This document shows positions 46,076 to 57,390 of a stretch of 64,000 nucleotides of DNA, piece after piece. Positions within the stretch are counted from its first letter, which is position 1, and each line of letters starts with the position of its first letter. Under the pieces are notes generated by a model that was given only the letters and a program-made list of their open reading frames with translations, ran no database searches and had not been told where the DNA came from. This DNA is from Lasioglossum baleicum (taxonomy: Eukaryota; Arthropoda; Insecta; Hymenoptera; Halictidae): contig NC_134929.1 of NCBI RefSeq assembly GCF_051020765.1, forward strand, positions 3,002,786-3,066,785, given 5' to 3'. Made by a program: the position numbers and the translations under genes.

Positions 46076-47188
46076 TTGAATCTCGGGCACAGCACGAGGC
46101 ACGCACATTTTGCTATAACTTTCGATCTAAAAGAGATATCGACGAGAAATTAGGCCTAATTTTTTTGAAAAATCGGTTTTAACGATGTAAACAGAAAAAA
46201 ATATATTTTGTATTTTTTAAATAATGTTTTCGTTGATTCTTAAGGTATAGCCGGAAAAGATGTTCAGAAGTATCCAACCAAATTTGTTTTTAGTCACGTC
46301 ATGTTCAACAGAAAATTATGAAAAAATTCATGAATATTCTACCGAATAGCATACACTACTGAGATTTTTTTCAAAATTTTTGGTTGCAAAAACGATTTTT
46401 AAACAAATCGGAAAACATAAAATTGCCATATTATTACATATTATTATTGCCATATAAACATATTATCACGTTAGTTGTGTCTCATCCTAATTATTAATGT
46501 GTATTTTTTCAGATTTTTCGGATTATGGAAACATGTTTTAAAAAATTGAAAACCTCCTAACAAACTTAGTTTCAGTACTTACAATTAGATACAATTCAGT
46601 ACTTAGATATTATTGAAGCAATTGTGCTTAATTTTTTCATAATTTTTTAGAGATTGAATCTTCGGGCCCCGAATCCAATCCCGCTGCTAATCGTTTCTTT
46701 CAGTAAATACTTGTTGGTTCGGGTTTTAATGAATAGTTTAATCAAAAACATTTTTTAATTGTCTGCAGTCTACATTTATTTTCAACTTAAAGGACTGATG
46801 CAGTACTTTAAGTTGAAAATAAATGTAGACAATTAAAAAATGTTTTTGATTAAACTTTTCATTAAAACCCGAAGCAACAAGTATTTACTGAAAGAAACAG
46901 AAGCAGCGGGATTCGATTCGGGGCCAGAAGATTTGCAGCCACATAGTTGTTTTGTTAACGACTAATCTCTAAAAAAAAAATTAAGAACAGTTCCTTCAAT
47001 AATATCCAAGTACTGAATTTTTATAAAACTGGAGTCTCTAATACTTCAATACAAAATATGCATTTTCTTCGAATGTTTGGAGGTTTTCAATTTTTATAAA
47101 ACATGTTTCCATAATCAAAAAAACCTGAAGAAATACACATTAATAATCAGGATTAGACATAACTAACGTAATAATATAAAATAAATGT

Positions 47189-50075
47189 AATACAACGGGG
47201 GATAAGGGAAATAGAGGAAGGAAAATTGATAGTGGGAGGGGATTTCAATGCGAGAACAGGCCGGGAAGGTAATATCTACCAATTCGGAGAAAAAAACAAG
47301 ACAAGGAATTCTAAAGACAAAAAGATAAATTCGGAAGGCAAACTATTATTGGAATTAACGGAGGAGAGAGGGTGGAACATACTAAATGGTAACACGGAAG
47401 GAGATGAGGCAGGAGAATTCACGTATGTCGGCCCAAGAGGAAGCACGGTGATAGACTATGTAATAGCGAACGCAGAGACGACTGAAAATATCAAGAAACT
47501 AACAGTAGAAGAAAGAATCGAGTCAGACCATATGCCCGTTATAGTAGAACTGTACAAGAAAATGGAAAGACAAAAAGAGCAAAGCGAAAAAAGCAATAGA
47601 ATAAAGAGTGTCTGGACAGAAGATAGCATACGGGAGTTCCAAAAGGAACTAGAAAAAAGAAACTTTAACAAGTCACACATTGACGACATGGTCGAAGAAT
47701 TAACAGATAGTATAAATAAAGCAGTGCAGAGAAAAGTAATCCAGATAAAGAAATGGAGAATAGGAAGCTTTAAATGGTGGAACGCGGAATGTACAAATAA
47801 GAAAAGGGAGGCGAGAAAAGCCCTGAGAAAATGGAAGAAAGGAAATGGTGAAAAAGAAAATTACCAGGAAAAGAAAAGGGAATTCAAGAAAGTATGCGAA
47901 GGAAGAAAAAGAGAACTACAGGAGAACATGGAGAAAGAGATAAGCCAGATCAAAGACGAGAATCAAATCTGGGATTTCATAAACAAAGAAAGAAGAAAGA
48001 GAATAGGAATCACAGAAAAAATAGGAATGGAGGAATGGAAAGAATACTTTAAAGAGTTATTAGAAGGGGAAGATGACTACAACAGAAAAGAAAGGAGGAA
48101 GAAGAAATCGAGACTAGCAGAGAGGAGGAAATAACAGAACTAGAAGTAAGGGATCAAATAAAGAAATTGAAAAAGAAAAAGGCAGCCGGAGAGGATAGAA
48201 TTGAAAACGAAGCCTGGATTTTCGGAAATGCAAAAATAATAAGAAGGCTAACAGAAATTTTCAATGAGGTATGGAAAGGTAAAGGGTTTCCAGAGAGATG
48301 GAAAGAAGGGGTGATTTCACCCATTTTTAAGAAGGGTGACAGAGAGAAAATAAGTAATTATCGAGGAATAACAATTCTCAACACTGCTTACAAGATATAC
48401 GCAATGGTCTTAGAGAAACGACTAAAGGACGAATTAGAAATGAAGAATATAATCCCTGACACCCAAGCAGGTTTTAGAAGCGGTAGATCAACAATAGACA
48501 ACATTTTTATTCTAAATTACATAGTAAACAGAGAGATACAGACCAAAGGAGGGAAATTGTATACATGCTTTATAGATTTGAGTGCAGCCTTCGATAAAAT
48601 AAATAGAGAAAAATTAAAGAAAATTATGGAAAAACAAGACATCAGTAGACGGCTAAGGATAAGAATCGGAGAAATCTATGAGGAAACAAGGAACATAGTA
48701 AGAATCAACGGACAAACGACATCAAAATTCTGGACAACAAAGGGTGTAAGACAAGGTTGCCCACTGAGTCCGACTCTATTTAACTTGTACATAGCGGACC
48801 TAGAAGAGACAATGAGAAAAAACCAAGCGGGAGGTATTGTAATACGGAGAGAAAAAATTTGGACGTTAGCGTATGCTGACGATATGGCGTTACTAGCGAA
48901 AGACCCTCAAGATCTGAAAGATATGATAAAAAGAGTCGCAAAATACTTCGATGACAAAGAACTACAGCTGAATACGGATAAAACCAAAATTATGATATTC
49001 CATAAAGGGAGGGGGAAGAAGAAAAAAGAGGAATGGGAATACCAAGGACAAAAACTAGAGGAAGTGAAGGAGTTTAAATATCTAGGATACCATTTCCAGA
49101 AAAACGGAAGCAGCGAAGCACATGTAAGAGAAACAACGAAAAAAGCAAGAATAGCTATGGCACAAGTATGGGGAATAGGTCAAAGAAAGTTTAGAAACAA
49201 CTATGAGAGGCGAATGAAGATGTTTAACAGTTTAGTTAAAAGTATTTTACTGTACGCTTCAGAGATATGGGGATGGATGGAGGCTGAGAAAATGGAAAAA
49301 ATACAGGAGAAGTATATACGCTGGACCTTAGGACTAGATTTTAACACACCTGCATATCTAATACTAGAAGAAACAAAAACGGACAAAATAAGAATAGAAG
49401 CAGGAAGAAGAGCATTAAGATACGAGGAGAAAACCAAAAGTCAGAGTAGCAACGCAATTATAAGAGAAAGTTGGAAAGAGATAGACAGGAAACAAGAAAA
49501 GAGGAAGTCAAAATGGGAAAAAACAAGAGACTCATATTATTTCAACAAAGGAATAGACATGGAAACAATGGAAGCGGAAAGAAGAGAAGGTAAAAAGTAC
49601 GAAGAATTTCTGATACAAACCGATAGAGCGGAGCAGTTACAATGGCAATATGACAAAATAACAGAAAGCAGATACAACAAACAGTATAGAGAAATCAGGG
49701 AGGCTCAGATGGCTGGATACCTATGCAAAGCATACGAGGGCAGAGACCAAAGAATGATTGCCAGATTCAGATGTGGGAATGAGGAACAGAACAACAAGTA
49801 CTGGACTAAGGAGAAGGATAGAGTCTGCAGATTATGTAAAGAGAAGCCAGAGACCCTAATCCACATGGTAAGAGAATGTAAGGAGCTGAAAAGAGTAGAC
49901 ATAGGAGTGCGAGGAATTCTGAAAGGAGACAAAGAGGGCACAGAGTGGATGAGGAGAGTTTTAGAAAAAAGGAAGAATAAGTTAGAAAATATTCAAATAA
50001 ACATACACTGACACAAACACACATGTACCCCCCATTTTAAGGCCGAAAGGCAAACAAAATAAATCTATTTACTAC
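47189..50075 (+). mobile_element. 5'-truncated non-LTR retrotransposon (LINE), TSD TATAAAATAAATGT
   Basis: A 14-bp direct repeat stands at 47175-47188 and 50076-50089. The 5' end starts within the endonuclease domain. The 3' end is GGCCGAAAGGCAAAC followed by AAAATAAATCTATTTACTAC rather than a plain poly(A). Domain order endonuclease, reverse transcriptase, C-terminal CCHC places it in the I/Jockey group; the clade is not resolved. Confidence 0.93.
47226..50011 (+). pseudogene. LINE ORF2 protein: endonuclease and reverse transcriptase
   Basis: 47226-48134 encodes the C-terminal half of an AP-like endonuclease (GGDFNARTG, DYVIAN, SDHMPV). 48167-50011 encodes reverse transcriptase: GFPERWKEGVISPIFKKGDR, NYRGITIL, QAGFRSGRSTIDNIF, DLSAAFDKINREKL, VRQGCPLSPTLFN, and the catalytic YADDMALLA. 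A Cys/His motif (CRLCKEKPETLIHMVREC) follows near the C-terminus. The two frames overlap in homology: in-frame sequence for the second extends back to about 48098, so one small indel in the purine-rich stretch at 48090-48100 broke a single frame. The first part also reads back in frame to about 47195 without its expected N-terminal half. Codons are strongly purine-rich (Lys, Glu, Arg). An ancestor of the fragment in A and E is related to it. Confidence 0.93.
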
Positions 50076-50462
50076 TATAAAATAAATGTGGTCAACTGAA
50101 GACCAATATAAAATCGGCAGTTTTATGTTTTCCGATTCGTTTAAAAATAGATTTTGCAACCGAAATTTTGAAAAAATCTCAGTCGTGTATGCTATTCGAT
50201 AGAATATTCATGAATTTTTTCATAATTTTCTGTTGAACATGACGTGACTAAAAACAAATTTGGTTGGATACTTCTGACCATCTTTTCCGGCTATACCTTA
50301 AGAATCAACGAAAACATTATTTAAAAAATGCAAAATATATTTCCGTTTACATCATTAGGCCTAAAAAAAATTTAGGCCTAATTTCTCTTCGATATCTCTT
50401 TTAGATCAAAAGTTATAGCAAAATGTGCGCCGCGCGCTGTGCCGGGATTCACATGAGCGCCG

Positions 50463-50972
50463 CACAGTGGGACCTTTCGTCCAAATCCGAGACAAAATCA
50501 AAGAACTCTCGATAGAAATGAGGTAGAGCGATGAAATTCTTTTAAAATTAAAGCTGAAACATTACAGAATATGGGAAAATAGGGAGATTATGGTAAGAAC
50601 GTTTTTTAACGTTGCGAAAATTCGTTAAATTTGCACAATTTCGAGAAAATTGTGGTTTTTCCAGTACCACGCGCGGAAAAATATTTTTTAAATTTTTACT
50701 ATATATCATTTCCCGTAGATTTTTTCACGCTGATTTCAAATCTGGTCTCAAAATTTGTCTACGACCTCAGGATATTGCAAAATCGATTTCTTGAAATTCT
50801 ACATGTTTAACGAATTTTCTCAAGGTTAAAAAACGTTCGTACCATAATCTCCCTATTTTTCCCATATTCTGCAAAGTTTCAGCTTTAATTCAAAAAAATT
50901 TCATCGCTCTACCTCATTTCTATCGAAAGTTCTTCGATTTTGTCTCCGATTTGGACGAAAGGTCCCACTGTG
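50463..50972. mobile_element. 510-bp Transib-like MITE, TSD CGCCG
   Basis: The ends are CACAGTGGGACCTTTCGTCC in perfect inverted form, flanked by the GC-rich 5-bp duplication CGCCG (50458-50462, 50973-50977). Transib transposons have 5-bp GC-rich duplications and CACWRTG ends, the motif shared with the V(D)J recombination heptamer CACAGTG. The other arm of the host foldback shows the site uninterrupted (TTGCCGTCTCC in reverse near 46067). The arms are imperfectly palindromic around 50715. Confidence 0.9.
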
Positions 50973-51049
50973 CGCCGTCTCCAGATTCTGACTTTTCGCC
51001 TCGGCCTCATGCATTCGAAACTTCGGTAACGTGAAAACTCTTCCCGTCT

Positions 51050-51215
51050 GAGTGCCTGTTCGATTGGTTGCGCGCTACACACAAGCGTACCTCTACTCTG
51101 TCTGTGTGAACTACCTGCTCGACTGATCGACGCCGACGCGTTCCTTCGATTTTTACGTTGCCGAAGTTTCGGAAGCATGAGTCGGAAAGTCGGAATCTGG
51201 AGACGGAATTCTAAT
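51050..51215 (+). repeat. Second copy of the 160-bp module
   Basis: Direct repeat of 45905-46075, running uninterrupted into TTTTTACGTTGCCGAAG where the first copy enters the foldback arm. Confidence 0.8.
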
Positions 51216-51959
51216 TGCAATTTTATAGCACTCAATATAAATAGTACCGTATACTCATCTTTTTTTATCGATGAATATGATCACTAACTAAAATAAATTC
51301 CTAATAAGATAAAAAAATGTTAACAAGCCATTCAACCCATTAAAAAGTGTTAAAAACGCGACTGAACATGTTGGTGAAAGTCTCATTTGGGGGTGAACGG
51401 AACAAAAGTTAAGCTAGTGCTTGGGGTTTTCCAGCCATCTGGAAACCAGAAACGGTGTAGCTTCGAATAATTTTCTGTCAGGGCGGCGAAGGCTTCGGTC
51501 GCCATGGCCAAGTGGTGCAATAAATACGGCCAGGTAACACGACGCGCCACGGCCAACCAGGCATATCGGCATGAAACCACTAACAAGTAAATTGCAGACC
51601 TTGTTTATTTTTCGTAATTGTTTCATGTAAATGACGCTAGCTGCTTCGTGTGGCGTTCTTCCGATTAAAAAAAGACTAAACTCGAGATAGAATTTGGACT
51701 GTGGATAGTGGATTTATTAAAAGTCTTCGAATAACGGCACAATCAATTTTCTACCGAAACCGAAATAATACCGGTATTTTTTCGGTTTTTCCAATGCTTA
51801 GGTTGCTCCAAATGAAAAAGGAACTACATAAAACATTCAGCTAAAGACCTTCCAGATGTACCTCCCAACAAAGTGATTTTTAGCCAGCCGAAAGAAGCAC
51901 AGCCGATGTAGCCAGATGTATTCTTTATAACCGTAGTTACCTGCAACCGAACATACTCC
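51216..51959. other. Unresolved sequence with an ancient copy of a B-body module
   Basis: 51380-51600 aligns loosely with 26290-26430: both have GGCTTCGGTCGCC, then a CATATCGG or TATATCGG word, then ACCACTAA or ACTACTAA. No gene recognised. Confidence 0.35.
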
Positions 51960-52740
51960 TTGGTTTCAAATCCTTGCTTTAGTTTATTAAAAGGGAGTAG
52001 ACTCGTTTTCAGGATTGCAAGGGTGCGGGATTCGTCTCTTCTCATCTCTCGATAATAATACAAACACGGGGTTTTTCACTAGTCAAAAACGCTAGAAAAA
52101 AGATCGATCTAGGACACTATCTGCCTCAAAAGTCCTATTTTTTCGTTTAGGAGGCGTAATTGGCATTATTCGGCAGCATGTATATGAAAATAACTTGTAT
52201 GCTTCCGAATAATTCTTAATTTTTCGCCTCGTAAACTGAAAATAGGACTTTTGAGCGAGATGGGGCCCTAGAACGATCTTTTATGTAGCGTTTTTGACTA
52301 GTAAGAAATCCCGTGTTTGTATTATTATTGTGGGGTTCGAATAAATTAACATTAGGTCTAAGAGCGTCTAGTGTTTTGTATCCTGACCATTTGGGACACA
52401 GATGGTTTGCAGGCGAGTGGCGATGGCCTGCAGAACCGTGTCCCAAGTCCCAAACAGTCCCAAACCTTCGCGGAAAAAACCGTTACGTTTATTACTCAGG
52501 TATAGATCGTGGGGGAGAAGTAAAAGAACGACTGGCGACGAGAGCCCTTGACGAAGGGAAAATAGGCACAGTGTGTGGCTCTGGAAGTCAATGCGAGCAG
52601 ATCGAACTGCACAGCGTAGAACAGCTTAGTACCGAGTGGACTTTTCTTTTCGATATAGTTAGTTTAGGTTAGCTTAGTATCGTTAGATCTTAAATAAAGT
52701 ATATTTTCTTTTACGTTATCTTACCCTTGCAATCCTGGAA
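51960..52740. mobile_element. Palindromic MITE remnant carrying a 400-bp insert
   Basis: Inverted arms (GGATTGCAAGGGTG at 52013 versus CCCTTGCAATCC at 52724; shared CAAACACGGGGTTTTTCACTAG) relate it to blocks in B, X and Z (23370-23610, 28860-29095, 39640-39880). Between TTATTA (52327) and CCCTTGCAATCC the right arm is replaced by about 400 bp that includes an AATAAAGTATATTTTC signal-like end near 52692; this may be a retroelement LTR or a gene fragment. I could not resolve it. Confidence 0.5.
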
Positions 52741-52759
52741 AAAGGAGATACTGGAACTG

Positions 52760-53395
52760 CAGTTACTCGAATTAATATTCGGACGTTCTAAAACAGACGA
52801 GAACTTTTTTAATATTGTACTAAACGATTTGAACTTTTTGGGGAGCTAGAGCAATTAGTTTACTACAGGATGTGAAAAGAAATTTTTTCAACAATTGCAA
52901 TTGATCGGAATTGTATGGAAAAATACTAAGAGTTGCATTTTACAACTTTTTTATATGGGCCCATATTGAAAAATTGAAAAATACGCTTTGTAGATCTGTG
53001 TCGACTAAACATATTTTGAAAATTTCGTCAAAATCGGTTAACGTTGCAATGAGCTACGTTTAAAACGTTTAAAAATGGTAAAAATCGCAGATTTTCAGCC
53101 TATAACGAAGAATTCTTACATCTTTCAAGGCCTGTCGTTTTTTCCCCGCATCAACCGATTTCGATGAAACTTTCACAGTGCATATTATTTACGCAGGCCT
53201 AGAAAACGTACTTTTTAAATTTTCAATATAGGCCCGCACGTAAAAGTTGTAAAATGTAACATTTACATGAATTTCTTTTCACATGATGTAGTAAACTAAT
53301 TGCTCTAGCTCCCCAAAAAAGTTCGAATCGTATAGTACAATATTAAAAAAGTTATCATCTTTTTTAGATCGTCCGAATATTAATTCGTGTAACTG
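52760..53395. mobile_element. 636-bp palindromic mariner-like MITE
   Basis: The ends are CAGTTACTCGAATTAATATT and the complement ending CGTGTAACTG. TA follows on the right; the left flank is TG, perhaps a mutated TA. The arm sequence (CTAGAGCAATTAGTTTAC, AAATTTTCAATATAGGCCC) recurs in pieces at 12905-13010, 15240-15350, 17600-17830, 19070-19200, 56820-56940 and 58815-58890. Confidence 0.75.
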
Positions 53396-53690
53396 TACGT
53401 ATTTGGGGATAATTAATGTATTACTAGTTTATTGATTTATGTGTAGGTTTACTCTTAATGTAACTGTAAAGAAAATGGAACGGCAAGGGGGGAAGAAGTA
53501 ACATAAGGAAGAGATAACAAAAAGGAAGAGAATGCCCTGTATAACTCACGGCATTCGGCACATTAGTGCGACTGTGCTGTGCTAACAAATAAGATTGTCA
53601 CGCCTTCCTTTTTAAATGAAATAAAATTTGATTCGTTTCTAATGAATATTTATATGAGCATTATAAAATAAATGTAGCTTTTATATGACC
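53396..53690. other. Low-copy AT-rich sequence
   Basis: No copy in the window and no gene seen. Confidence 0.3.
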
Positions 53691-53699
53691 AGAATTTTT

Positions 53700-53991
53700 T
53701 ATTTGCATAAAAAAGTAACATTCAATTTAGTTTCTATCTCTTGCAATCGATGCAGACAATTTTTATTTTGCATAAAGATCCGCAGTCTAGGAAAACTACT
53801 ACAAATACTACAATACATAAAATCTATCATTTAATTTTCCCGCCTTGAATGCGTACAAAATAAGTAAAAAGGAAGAGTTAGTGCGGCTGTGCTGCCCTCT
53901 TACAACGGCCCGATCGTTAAACCAGGCACGATCGTCCCGGATTGTGGCAACGACATCATGTGCCAAGATCCGTGTGCAGGGAACACTACGA
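53700..53991 (+). repeat. Locus L, left of element E
   Basis: Inverted copy of 42855-43165. Continues at 59530 after E. Confidence 0.85.
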
Positions 53992-55879
53992 CAGAGAGTA
54001 TATGAGAGTGCTCACGCCCGGGTTTTGGCCGTGCCGCTTTTGTCTCCACATCATGTTTAGCCTGGAACAGCTCCTACATCATCTTTAGCATGGAACAGAA
54101 CCTACATCATCTTTAGCAAGAAACAGAACCCACTTTACTGTTAGCACATCTGACGACATCTGTGACAATCTGTGTCGCTCGAATATTTCTCTTACGCCCT
54201 CTAGGATATATTCTGACTGGAGTGAGAAACAGGAGGCCACCAGAGGCCACCGACGGCATTTCGTCGGTGCAGAAAACACTGTATCGTGTTAGCAACGCGC
54301 CCGCGCGCTACACTCACCAACGTACCTTTACTATATCCGTGTGCGCTGCTTGTGCGCTTATGCCAGCCACAATCTATTTTTAGCACTTGCCATGTTGCCA
54401 TGTTCTATTGCTTTACGGCGGAAGCGAAACTGAAATTCGGCTGTCGAGCCGTCGAGCGTATGAATCGCAATCTGGAGCTAGCATTCGAGTCCCCGTGCAG
54501 CGGGGATTTTTTTTTAATTTTTATTTTTCATTACTTTTTTAATTACATTTTTTAACCTTCCAAAAAATTAAAAATGTAAAAACTATGTTCAAAATATGTA
54601 TTCATTTTAAATAGAAACGTTTTGTTACTGTCATAATTGCATTAATAAAAATTGGTATATGATCGAGAACAGGTTGATGGTATTTATTTGGACTGATTGG
54701 AGAATACGAAAATGCAGGAAGTATTTTTTAGTTTATGAAACAATTTGTAGATTTATTAGTTGTCAAACAAATAATAAAATAAATTGTATAATATATATAA
54801 ATTGATTTTATACTAGCATACACAAGTTTATTTATTAAAAAATACAGTCATAACTATAATTATAATAGAATTTCATAAAATGTATATTGAGGTTATTGCA
54901 AACTCATCTTTTTTCGCAATGATGCTCTAATTTCATTGCTACTCTCGAATGTCCATTTCCTTCCGAGACAGTGGCGTTTCTAGCAGGTGTAAATAAAAAA
55001 TGTTGATATAAAATGTATCATAATTAAACTACAATTATTCTAATAACGTGGAATGTAGTACATATTAAGTTTTAGTTACCCGGATTTTCTTCTTCGACGT
55101 TCAGCACTCTTTACTGCTTCTCGTAATTTACGTATATGCAACATTAGGGTGGACCTTATTTTTCGACCATGAAATTTTTTTGGTCCCGTAAACCAGAATT
55201 GTGACAAATGTTGAGAAAATGGTCTGGAAAAATTTTGGGGCCGTTTGAATAATGGGAAAATGAGTTTTTAATGGAAAATGGGAATTTTTTAAATCTTGAC
55301 ATAAATAGACGTTATGATATATCGTTGAATTTGTCTTTTTTCTCTTTAAGAATCCATATATAGCATAAACAGTTGTTGATAGAAAAAACATCCGTGACCT
55401 TGAAAACTTTAAATAATGACTTTGAAAAAATTTTTTTCCTTTGATACTATATCCACCTCCTTATATACTACAACTTTTGTTTGAAGAGTTTTTTCATATA
55501 TACATAACTGGCAGAGATATTACATATAAATAAATTCATTAATACGCTCCAATCTACAAAAGAACAAGAAAGCGAGCTAATAAAAACGTGGTAAGAATAG
55601 TTCTAATATCGGAAAAAGAAGTTATTATGAATAATAAGTAGTCTGACTGAAACATGGACTGAAGGTGGTCAATGATACCGCTGAACGGGGCGTTAAACTA
55701 ATGGAGGATCATAATAAAATTTTATCTAGAAACAAAGAGGAGAAATAATATATGTATACTATACAAACTGTGATGGAAAGCAGTATCCTGACGCCACAAA
55801 GCAGAATTTGTCAAAGGATTTGTAAATATTTTTTAATATAGCGAGAAACACCTGATCAATCCCTACATGATTAATTGCA

Positions 55880-56165
55880 TTTTTAAGAGGCATTGAAGAC
55901 AGCTTATTAACTGAGAGTTATTAAATTTTTCATTTTCCTCAGAGTCAGTAAGTTCTTTATTTTTCTCGGAGTCATTAAGTTTTCCATTTTTCTTGGAGTT
56001 ATTAAATTTTTCATTTTCTTCAGTGTCGTCAAGTTTTTTCATAGAGTCATTGAAGTTTCCATTTTTCTTGGAGTCATTCAATTTTTCATTTTCTTCAGAG
56101 TCATTAAGTTCTTTATTTTTCTCGGAGTCATTAAGTTTTTCATTTTTCTTGGAGTCATTGAAAAG
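55880..56165 (-). repeat. Imperfect short tandem repeat in E body
   Basis: A 30-bp-scale unit (GAGTCATTAAGTTTTTCATT variants) repeated about nine times. On the minus strand it reads as Asp/Ser/Glu/Lys/Asn-rich repeats, which explains the apparent small frame at 55863-56081. Shorter versions lie in B, X and Z. Confidence 0.8.
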
Positions 56166-56974
56166 TCCCTCTTTGTCGTTTACGCGCTGTCGTTAAAAAA
56201 GTTCTGGTATGTTGCTAGTCTAAAAATATGATCAATGCTATTTTTCAGTTTCTCTAAAAAATCTGCATTTGTCTAATTTTTGCGTGTTTTTCAGTTTGTG
56301 TAATTAACATTTTGAACCAAAAAATCGGGAAAAAATCTCAAATATCAATTTCAATTAAATGCAGTTATATGATTAAATTAATGCAAGTAAATAGGAAAAA
56401 TTGACCGAAAATTGAATGGCGCAACGGCTGTTTTAATAATTCGAAGGACTACCTCGTCCGGCTAGAACCTTCATTCCAAATTGTAATATTCCAATATTTC
56501 AGTATCATTTTAAATATTTCAAGTACTATTTAAAACTATTAATGAGTTTTAACAACAAAATATTTTAAATGAAAAACTAAATTTTGACAAATAAAATACG
56601 ATTATAGCAAGCTTGCTATAAATGTCGAAAACTCGAGTCTGGCCAGAGACATTATTTTCAGGAAACACTATTCTATGATGACGAACGGAAAAAAGGGAAG
56701 TGAAGCTCGAGGGCTTCGGTTGCCGCGGAGTGGAGTGAAACATTGTAACATGATACGGGTCGGGTCGGGTATATCGATGTAAAATAACACAATATTTTTT
56801 AAGAATTATTATTTTATATTAAAACGTTTGTAGCTTATTGCAACGTTGACCGATTTTGACGAAATTTTCAGAATATGTTTAATTGACACATATCTATAAA
56901 ACGTATTTTTTAAATTTTCAATGTAGGCCCATATAAAGATGTTGTAAAATGCAACTTTTAGTAAGTAAGTAAAT

Positions 56975-57390
56975 ACGTATTTATTTATTTATTTCAGCCT
57001 CGTGGCCCAGAAATTGGACTTGGATTATAATTCTCGAAGCCATTCATCCCTCTATTTATCCATTCATCCGTTCCTCCACCCATCCATCCATATCGCATGC
57101 CACATCAAATACCTTATTGTCTATGTTGATCTATCCCAATCCCAATGTCTCCCCGCTAATCCCGCCTCTCTCTTGATTATCTCTTGTGATTAATTCTTTC
57201 CTTTTTTCTCTATACTCCTAACCCATTCTACAATTTCTCCCACTCTTTTCTCCTGTACTATCTTTTCTATACTTATGTTAATTTTTTCTACCCCTTCACA
57301 GTCTTCTGCCAGGTGTTTTAATTTCCCCAAGTGTCTCTCATTTTTTCTACAATTCCGATCAGTTGCTATTTTTGAAAAAATTATTTTCAC
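56975..57390 (-). pseudogene. LINE ORF2 3' end in E
   Basis: Copy of 14833-15230, with minus-strand RNCRKNERHLGKLKHLAEDC and the 3' tail GGCCACGAGGCTGAAATAAAT followed by extra AAATA units. It shares the insertion point with A. Confidence 0.75.

Larger units (their letters stand above)
46014..51035. mobile_element. Foldback element hosting a LINE and a Transib-like MITE
   Basis: Inverted arms run from TTTTCACGTTACCG at 46014 to CGGTAACGTGAAAA at about 51030, centred near 46795. The right arm is split by the LINE (47189-50075) and the MITE (50463-50972); without them each arm is about 800 bp. The arms are diverged, with many small differences. No coding capacity of its own. Confidence 0.8.

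Noticed and set aside
47456..50024. Antisense hydrophobic frames over the LINE
   Set aside because: Complement of Lys/Glu-rich codons gives Leu/Phe-rich frames. The sense strand has reverse transcriptase motifs.
55863..56081. Asn/Asp/Glu/Lys-rich repeat protein
   Set aside because: It is a tandem DNA repeat read in one frame; unit number and frame differ between element copies.
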